Assembly: GCA_002421005.1 (NCBI GenBank)
Contig: DIJC01000014.1
Coordinates: forward strand, 250,955-314,954
Source of the DNA: Enterobacteriaceae bacterium UBA5654
GTDB taxonomy: Bacteria; Pseudomonadota; Gammaproteobacteria; Enterobacterales; Enterobacteriaceae
Direction of reading: 5' to 3'
Length of the DNA stretch: 64,000 nucleotides
In this document: positions 59,590 to 64,000 of the stretch, in pieces
Position numbering within the stretch: position 1 is the first letter of the stretch
Layout of the letters: the number at the start of each line of letters is the position of its first letter
Notes under the pieces: generated by a model
Database searches by the model: none
What the model was told of the DNA's origin: nothing
The model's input: only the letters and a program-made list of their open reading frames with translations
Program-made: the position numbers and the translations under genes

Positions 59590-60281
59590 TGGCGAATATG
59601 TGGTGGTCATTACCGCTGACGCTGGTGGTCTTTTTCGCAGCACGTAAACTTGCCGCCCGGTTTAAAATGCCGTTGCTTAACCCGCTGCTGGTGGCGATGG
59701 TGGTGATTATCCCGTTTTTGCTGCTGACCGGTATCTCCTACGACCGCTATTTTCAGGGCAGTAAAATCCTTAACGATCTTCTCCAGCCTGCCGTGGTTGC
59801 GCTGGCCTTTCCGCTTTATGAGCAGCTGCATCAGATCCGCGCCCGCTGGAAATCCATCATTACGATCTGCTTTGTGGGCAGCGTGGTGGCGATGATCACC
59901 GGCACCAGCGTGGCGCTGTTGATGGGAGCCACGCCAGAAATTGCGGCCTCGGTGCTGCCAAAATCAGTCACCACGCCGATTGCGATGGCAGTGGGCGGCA
60001 GCATTGGCGGTATTCCGGCCATCAGCGCCGTCTGCGTGATTTTCGTCGGCATCCTCGGCGCGGTGTTTGGGCATACGCTGCTTAATATTATGGGTATTCG
60101 GACCAAAGCGGCGCGCGGCCTGGCGATGGGCACCGCTTCGCACGCGCTGGGTACGGCGCGCTGCGCGGAGCTGGACTATCAGGAAGGCGCGTTCAGCTCC
60201 CTGGCGCTGGTCATTTGCGGCATTATTACTTCGCTTCTTGCCCCATTTTTGTTCCCGCTGATCCTGGCGGTAATTGGCTAA
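59586..60281 (+). CDS. yohK: CidB/LrgB-family membrane protein YohK
   Basis: 231-aa membrane protein with about seven helices. Conserved LrgB motifs: KSVTTPIAMAVGGSIGGIPA and GMGTASHALGTARCAE-type segment (RGLAMGTASHALGTARCAEL). Same length as E. coli YohK. Overlaps yohJ by four bases. The CRP/CytR control region of cdd begins at its stop codon. Confidence 0.95.
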   Translation: MMANMWWSLPLTLVVFFAARKLAARFKMPLLNPLLVAMVVIIPFLLLTGISYDRYFQGSKILNDLLQPAVVALAFPLYEQLHQIRARWKSIITICFVGSVVAMITGTSVALLMGATPEIAASVLPKSVTTPIAMAVGGSIGGIPAISAVCVIFVGILGAVFGHTLLNIMGIRTKAARGLAMGTASHALGTARCAELDYQEGAFSSLALVICGIITSLLAPFLFPLILAVIG

Positions 60282-60306
60282 AATTTGCGATGCGTCGCGC
60301 AAATTT
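60281..60306 (+). promoter_or_regulatory. Upstream CRP/CytR-type site of cdd (CRP-2)
   Basis: AAATTTGCG-8-CGCAAATTT, perfect 9-base arms, centre near 60293.5. It lies 50 bases upstream of the second CRP-like site, the spacing known for the E. coli cdd promoter (about -91 and -41), where CytR binds between the two CRP dimers. Confidence 0.72.
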
Positions 60307-60335
60307 CAGTTTCATTGCATGAGTTGCATAAATAA

Positions 60336-60351
60336 TGAGATCTGGATCACG
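60336..60351 (+). promoter_or_regulatory. Promoter-proximal CRP site of cdd (CRP-1)
   Basis: TGAGA-TCTGGA-TCACG, matching TGTGA-N6-TCACA at eight of ten core positions. Its centre (60343.5) puts the transcription start near 60385, and TAAACT at 60374-60379 then falls at the -10 position. The layout is that of a class II CRP promoter. Confidence 0.75.
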
Positions 60352-60411
60352 TTACAAATTCCATGACGCCTCGTAAACTACGATCCCATTACATTGTTAT
60401 GAGGCAACTCC

Positions 60412-61296
60412 ATGCATCACCGTTTTCAATCTGCTTTTGCGCAGCTTCCGGCTAAGGTGCAGTCCGCGCTGGCTCCGCTGCTGGATGAGGAGCATTTTCC
60501 TGCGATGCTCAGCGCCGGACAGGTTTCGTCACTGTTAAGCGCAACGGGCATGGACGAAGACGCGCTGGCTTTCGCGCTCCTGCCGCTCGCCGCCGCCTGC
60601 GCGCGTGCCGGTTTATCCCATTTCAACGTCGGTGCGATTGCGCGCGGGATCAGCGGCAACTGGTACTTCGGTGCCAATATGGAGTTCCACGGCGCGACGA
60701 TGCAGCAAACCGTCCATGCCGAGCAGAGCGCGATTACTCACGCCTGGCTGCGCGGTGAAAAATCCCTGAAGGCGATTACCGTTAACTACACGCCGTGCGG
60801 TCATTGCCGCCAGTTTATGAACGAGCTGAACAGCGGGCTGGATATTTATATTCATTTGCCGGGCCGTGCGGCGCATACGCTGGGCCATTATTTGCCGGAT
60901 GCCTTCGGCCCCAAAGATCTGGAAATTAAAACGCTGCTGATGGACGAACAGGATCGGGGCTACGCGCTGCAGGGCGATGCGCTGGCGCAGGCTGCCATTC
61001 GTGCCGCCAGCCGCAGTCATGCCCCATACAGCAACGCCTTTTCCGGCGTCGCGCTGGAGTGCCGCGACGGCACCATTTTTAGCGGCAGCTACGCGGAGAA
61101 CGCCGCCTTCAACCCTTCCCTGCCACCGCTTCAGGGCGCGCTGAATTTGCTGAGCCTGAACGGTTATGATTACCCGGATATCCAGCGGGCAATCCTGGCT
61201 GAGCACGCTGATGCTTCGCTCATCCAGTGGGATGCTACTTCAGCCACGCTCAGGGCGCTGGGCTGCCAGCATATTGAACGTATTCAGCTTAGCTAA
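60412..61296 (+). CDS. cdd: Cytidine deaminase
   Basis: 294-aa homodimeric enzyme converting cytidine and deoxycytidine to uridines. Catalytic zinc site: His and Glu in QQTVHAEQSAITHAWL (HAE) and the two Cys in YTPCGHCRQFMNEL. N-terminal all-helical segment, then FNVGAIARGISGNWYFGANM. The second half repeats the fold without zinc ligands (AYGSPYSNAF-type segment SHAPYSNAFSGVALEC), as in E. coli. Same length as E. coli Cdd. Confidence 0.97.
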   Translation: MHHRFQSAFAQLPAKVQSALAPLLDEEHFPAMLSAGQVSSLLSATGMDEDALAFALLPLAAACARAGLSHFNVGAIARGISGNWYFGANMEFHGATMQQTVHAEQSAITHAWLRGEKSLKAITVNYTPCGHCRQFMNELNSGLDIYIHLPGRAAHTLGHYLPDAFGPKDLEIKTLLMDEQDRGYALQGDALAQAAIRAASRSHAPYSNAFSGVALECRDGTIFSGSYAENAAFNPSLPPLQGALNLLSLNGYDYPDIQRAILAEHADASLIQWDATSATLRALGCQHIERIQLS

Positions 61297-61302
61297 TCCC
61301 TT

Positions 61303-61326
61303 AATGCGGGCTTTGCGGCCCGCATT
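61303..61326 (+). terminator. Hairpin after cdd
   Basis: AATGCGGGC-TTTGCG-GCCCGCATT, 9-bp perfect stem seven bases after the cdd stop; followed by GGTG rather than T, so the termination may be weak. Confidence 0.6.
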
Positions 61327-61420
61327 GGTGAAAATCCCTTCAGTTGAACGTCCGTTTCTTGCGCTTACCCGACGGGTAAAGTAGCCTGAATAAAATTTTA
61401 GCCATCGCCAGGTCAGGTCC

Positions 61421-62140
61421 ATGTTAAAGCGTTTGTTATACAGTTTGTTAGTCCTGATCGGCTTACTGCTGTTAACGGTGCTCGGCCTTGACCGCTGGAT
61501 GAGCTGGAAAACCTCTCCCTATATTTACGATGAGTTGCAGGATCTGCCCTGGCGTCAGGTCGGTGTCGTTCTTGGTACGGCGAAGTATTATCGCACCGGC
61601 GTGATTAATCAGTATTATCGCTATCGCATTCAGGGTGCGTTAAACGCCTATAACAGCGGCAAGGTAAACTATCTGCTGCTTAGCGGCGACAATGCTCTGC
61701 AAAGCTACAATGAACCGATGACCATGCGTAAGGATCTGATTGCCGCTGGCGTCGATCCGGCGGATATCGTGCTGGACTACGCCGGTTTCCGCACTCTGGA
61801 CTCCATCGTCCGCACCCGAAAAGTATTCGATACCAACGATTTTATTATCATTACCCAGCGTTTCCACTGCGAGCGCGCGCTGTTTATCGCCCTGCATATG
61901 GGCATCCAGGCGCAATGTTATGCGGTGCCGTCGCCAAAAGATATGTGGAGCGTTCGCGTGCGTGAATTCGGTGCCCGCTTCGGTGCGCTGGCCGATCTCT
62001 ATATCTTCAAACGCGAACCGCGCTTTCTTGGACCGCTTATCCCCATCCCCACTCGCCATGAAATCCCGGAAGACACTCAGGGCTACCCGGCCGTCACGCC
62101 AGAACAACTGCTGGAAATGCAGGCCAAAAGCAGCAAATAG
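61421..62140 (+). CDS. sanA: Envelope barrier protein SanA
   Basis: 239-aa inner-membrane-anchored DUF218 protein, same length as E. coli SanA. N-terminal helix (LLYSLLVLIGLLLLTVLGLD), then the DUF218 core: GVVLGTAKYYRTGVINQYYR, YLLLSGDNALQSYNEPMTM, VLDYAGFRTLDSIVRTRKVF, and IITQRFHCERALFIALHMGI. Loss increases vancomycin sensitivity in E. coli at high temperature. Confidence 0.95.
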   Translation: MLKRLLYSLLVLIGLLLLTVLGLDRWMSWKTSPYIYDELQDLPWRQVGVVLGTAKYYRTGVINQYYRYRIQGALNAYNSGKVNYLLLSGDNALQSYNEPMTMRKDLIAAGVDPADIVLDYAGFRTLDSIVRTRKVFDTNDFIIITQRFHCERALFIALHMGIQAQCYAVPSPKDMWSVRVREFGARFGALADLYIFKREPRFLGPLIPIPTRHEIPEDTQGYPAVTPEQLLEMQAKSSK

Positions 62141-62176
62141 TCTTTGTGTGATATAGGTTACATAGAAGATAAAAAA

Positions 62177-62447
62177 ATGGCCGACGTCAGGGAAACCGTG
62201 GAAAGGTTGCGCAGGCAGAATAAAAAAAGCGTAATCCGCGAAGAAAGTTCGCCGTATCGACGTTCTCGGATTGCAGCAGGCAGCCTATGCGGATTTAGTA
62301 TCGGTCTCACGTAAAACCCTGTCTGAAATTGAAAATGATAAAGGGAATTACTCCGTTGAGATCGTAAATAAAGCCTTTAAGCCGTTTGGCCTGGTTGTCG
62401 GCCTGGTGCCCGCCTCTAAGACATTATTAGCGTCGTTACTGGAATGA
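62177..62447 (+). pseudogene. Decayed XRE-type helix-turn-helix regulator (HipB-like)
   Basis: An ATG at 62177 opens a frame (ADVRETVERLRRQNKK) that shifts and runs to TAA. From about 62240 another frame continues: VRRIDVLGLQQAAYADLVSV, SRKTLSEIENDKGNYSVEIV, NKAFKPFGLVVGLVPASKT, ending LLASLLE. The second part is a helix-turn-helix of the XRE/HipB type (LQQAAYADLVSVSRKTLSEIE). The two parts are in different frames and a TAA lies in the second frame near 62231, so the gene is broken. No HipA-like toxin gene follows. K-12 has yeiS, preT and preA at this place. Confidence 0.6.
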
Positions 62448-62458
62448 GAAAAATAAAA

Positions 62459-62483
62459 AGCCCGGCAGTTTTGCTGCCGGGCT
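62459..62483 (-). terminator. mgl operon terminator
   Basis: AGCCCGGCAG / CTGCCGGGCT, 10-bp stem with a 5-base loop. On the minus strand it is followed by TTTTATTTTTC. It lies 14 bases after the mglC stop. Confidence 0.93.
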
Positions 62484-62497
62484 GATCCACCAGAAAA

Positions 62498-63508
62498 TTA
62501 CTTCTTGCGCGCGTATTTCAGAGAATCCAGCGCGACGGCAAAGATAATAATGCCGCCCTTGATGATGTACTGCCAGTAAGGGTTAACACCGATGTAGGTC
62601 AAACCGTAGTTAATAACGGTAAAGATGATCACACCGGTGACCACACCCAGCACGGTCCCCACGCCGCCACTGAATGACACGCCGCCTACCACGCAGGCCG
62701 CGATTGCATCCAGTTCGTACATAAAGCCGAGGTTATTGGTTGCCGAACCGATACGTCCGGCTTCCAGCATCCCGCCGAAGGCATAGAACACGCCGGAGAG
62801 CGCATAAATCATCAGCAGGTTCAGCGCAACGTTTACCCCTGAGACTTTTGCCGCTTCCGGGTTGCCGCCGATGGCGAAAATGTTTTTACCAAAGCGCGTT
62901 TTGTTCCACAGGACCCAGACAAAAGCGACGGCAATCAGCGCATAGAACGTGATGTAGGAGAGACGGAAACTGCCCAGCGCGACAAATCCCTGGGTGAACG
63001 TTGAGAAGCCGCTGTCGAAACCGGAAATCGGTGAAGCGCCGACGAAATCGTAATACAGGGAGTTAATACCGTAAACGATGATCATCGTACCCAGAGTGGT
63101 AATAAACGGCGTCACGTTTAAGTACGCGATGATAATACCGTTAATCAGACCAATAACGGCACCGATGGCGCAGACAATCAGGATCACCACGAAAATCGGC
63201 ATGGTCGCCATTTCCGGGAAAACCTTGTTAGCGTTTTCCATCGACTGTAACAGGGTGGCGGCCACCACCGCCGCCAGACCAACCTGACGTCCGGCAGAAA
63301 GGTCAGTCCCCTGGGTAACGATGAGTCCGGCGACACCCAGAGCAATAATAATACGCACCGATGACTGGGTAAGAATGTTACTCAGGTTCAGCAGGCTTAA
63401 GAACGTGGGGTCCTGGAAAATAATAATAGCCAGTAAGACTAAAAGAACGACGTAAATACCGCCCTCTTTCAGATAAGTGAGAAAACTCTTTTTATTTAGC
63501 GCACTCAT
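62498..63508 (-). CDS. mglC: Galactose/methyl-galactoside ABC transporter permease MglC
   Basis: 336-aa permease of the RbsC/AraH family, same length as E. coli MglC. KSFLTYLKEGGIYVVLLVLL, GVAGLIVTQGTDLSAGRQVG (family motif), FITTLGTMIIVYGINSLYYD, and CVVGGVSFSGGVGTVLGVVT. Ten or so helices. It follows mglA by 15 bases and is the last gene of mglBAC. Confidence 0.97.
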   Translation of the reverse strand: MSALNKKSFLTYLKEGGIYVVLLVLLAIIIFQDPTFLSLLNLSNILTQSSVRIIIALGVAGLIVTQGTDLSAGRQVGLAAVVAATLLQSMENANKVFPEMATMPIFVVILIVCAIGAVIGLINGIIIAYLNVTPFITTLGTMIIVYGINSLYYDFVGASPISGFDSGFSTFTQGFVALGSFRLSYITFYALIAVAFVWVLWNKTRFGKNIFAIGGNPEAAKVSGVNVALNLLMIYALSGVFYAFGGMLEAGRIGSATNNLGFMYELDAIAACVVGGVSFSGGVGTVLGVVTGVIIFTVINYGLTYIGVNPYWQYIIKGGIIIFAVALDSLKYARKK

Positions 63509-63523
63509 GAGAAGCCCCTGATC

Positions 63524-64000
63524 TTAAAGGTGCAAAGACGCAAGACGGAGAATTTCGTTTTGCGTTGTGGTTTTGGTGTCAACAATTCCAGAAACGAGAC
63601 CATTGCTCATTACCAGGATACGGTCAGTGATCCCCAGCAGTTCGGGCATTTCTGAAGAGATAATAATGATCCCTTTGCCTTTTTTAGCCAGTTCAGCGAT
63701 CAACTGATAGATTTCGAATTTCGCGCCGACGTCGATACCGCGCGTCGGTTCATCAAGCATCAGGATTTCCGGCTGGGTTAACAGCCAGCGCCCAATAACC
63801 ACCTTCTGCTGATTGCCGCCGGAAAGCGAACCAATCTGCGTGCGGTGCCCCGGCGTTTTCACCCGCATGGAATCGATAACCCACTGGGTATCGCTTTTCA
63901 TCCGCGAGTTATCCAACAGCCCGACTTTATTCTTGTAATTTTGAATATTCGAAATGAGCGAGTTAAAACCGATATCCAGATAGGCATAAATACCCGTAGA
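63524..64000 (-). CDS. mglA: Galactose/methyl-galactoside ABC transporter ATPase MglA, 5' end outside window
   Basis: The last 158 codons of MglA, which hydrolyses ATP for galactose uptake with MglB and MglC. The frame is open to the window edge (first residues STGIYAYLDIGFNSLISNIQ). The second ATPase half is seen: signature SLSGGNQQKVVIGRWLL, Walker B EILMLDEPTRGIDVG, and IIISSEMPELLGITDRILVM. The first ATPase domain and both Walker A sites lie beyond position 64000. Confidence 0.97.
   Translation of the reverse strand, partial: STGIYAYLDIGFNSLISNIQNYKNKVGLLDNSRMKSDTQWVIDSMRVKTPGHRTQIGSLSGGNQQKVVIGRWLLTQPEILMLDEPTRGIDVGAKFEIYQLIAELAKKGKGIIIISSEMPELLGITDRILVMSNGLVSGIVDTKTTTQNEILRLASLHL

Noticed and set aside
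1..64000. CRISPR arrays, tRNA, rRNA, full insertion sequences or prophage modules
   Set aside because: No regularly spaced repeats, no cloverleaf or rRNA stretches, and no transposase or integrase was seen on either strand.

Overview
The window is chromosomal DNA of an Enterobacteriaceae member close to Escherichia and Citrobacter. Proteins from metG rightwards (YehS, BtsR/BtsS, YehWXY/OsmF, BglX, Dld, PbpG, YohC/D/F, DusC, YohJ/K, Cdd, SanA, MglC) follow E. coli K-12 gene order almost gene for gene. The accessory content (lateral-flagella remnant, a complete group 4 capsule operon, a two-transporter PTS locus) is not the K-12 arrangement. Citrobacter is my best guess for the genus; the sequence alone does not settle it. 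I see no rRNA, tRNA, CRISPR array or complete insertion sequence.

Layout. 1-6.1 kb: distal end of a Flag-2 (lateral flagella) locus in the order lafA'-lafB-C-D-E-F-S-T-U', all on the minus strand. The flagellin gene lafA is reduced to its last 37 codons and is joined almost directly to yafL (6.2-7.0 kb). In K-12, yafL also borders the Flag-2 deletion scar. 7.3-13.3 kb: a chaperone-usher fimbrial operon of the yehDCBA type, a yehE-like orphan and an unrecognised 109-aa gene. 13.7-16.5 kb: a large MscS-family channel and a second orphan pilin-like protein. 16.9-23.1 kb: a sugar locus with a TIM-barrel-like protein, a Gfo/Idh/MocA oxidoreductase, an EIICB fusion, an EIIB and an EIIC gene cut by one in-frame amber codon. 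A divergent GntR/HutC regulator controls it, with a perfect 33-bp palindrome between them. 23.0-33.6 kb: a LysR regulator, then gfcABCDE-etp-etk with an extra wecA-like gene at its end. Upstream of gfcA lie a JUMPstart/ops element and an RcsAB-like box.

34-62 kb: backbone. rcnB (without rcnRA), mrp and metG come first. Next are four small regulators of the YmgA/YcgZ/AriR type, then yehS, btsRS, yohO, the yehWXY-osmF betaine-type ABC transporter, an inserted MFS transporter, bglX and dld. An inserted GNAT gene, pbpG, yohC, yohD, yohF, mdtQ, yohP, dusC, yohJK, cdd and sanA follow. A decayed XRE-type gene then stands where K-12 carries yeiS-preTA. The window closes with mglC and the 3' part of mglA.

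How it works together. Most accessory genes concern the cell surface: capsule export and its Tyr kinase/phosphatase pair, fimbriae, and flagellar leftovers. The best candidates for undescribed biology are the PTS-oxidoreductase-TIM barrel locus, the paralogous four-gene small-regulator array, the capsule operon with its own WecA-like initiating enzyme under an apparent Rcs+RfaH control region, and a calcium-binding (EF-hand) loop in the lateral flagellar cap protein.
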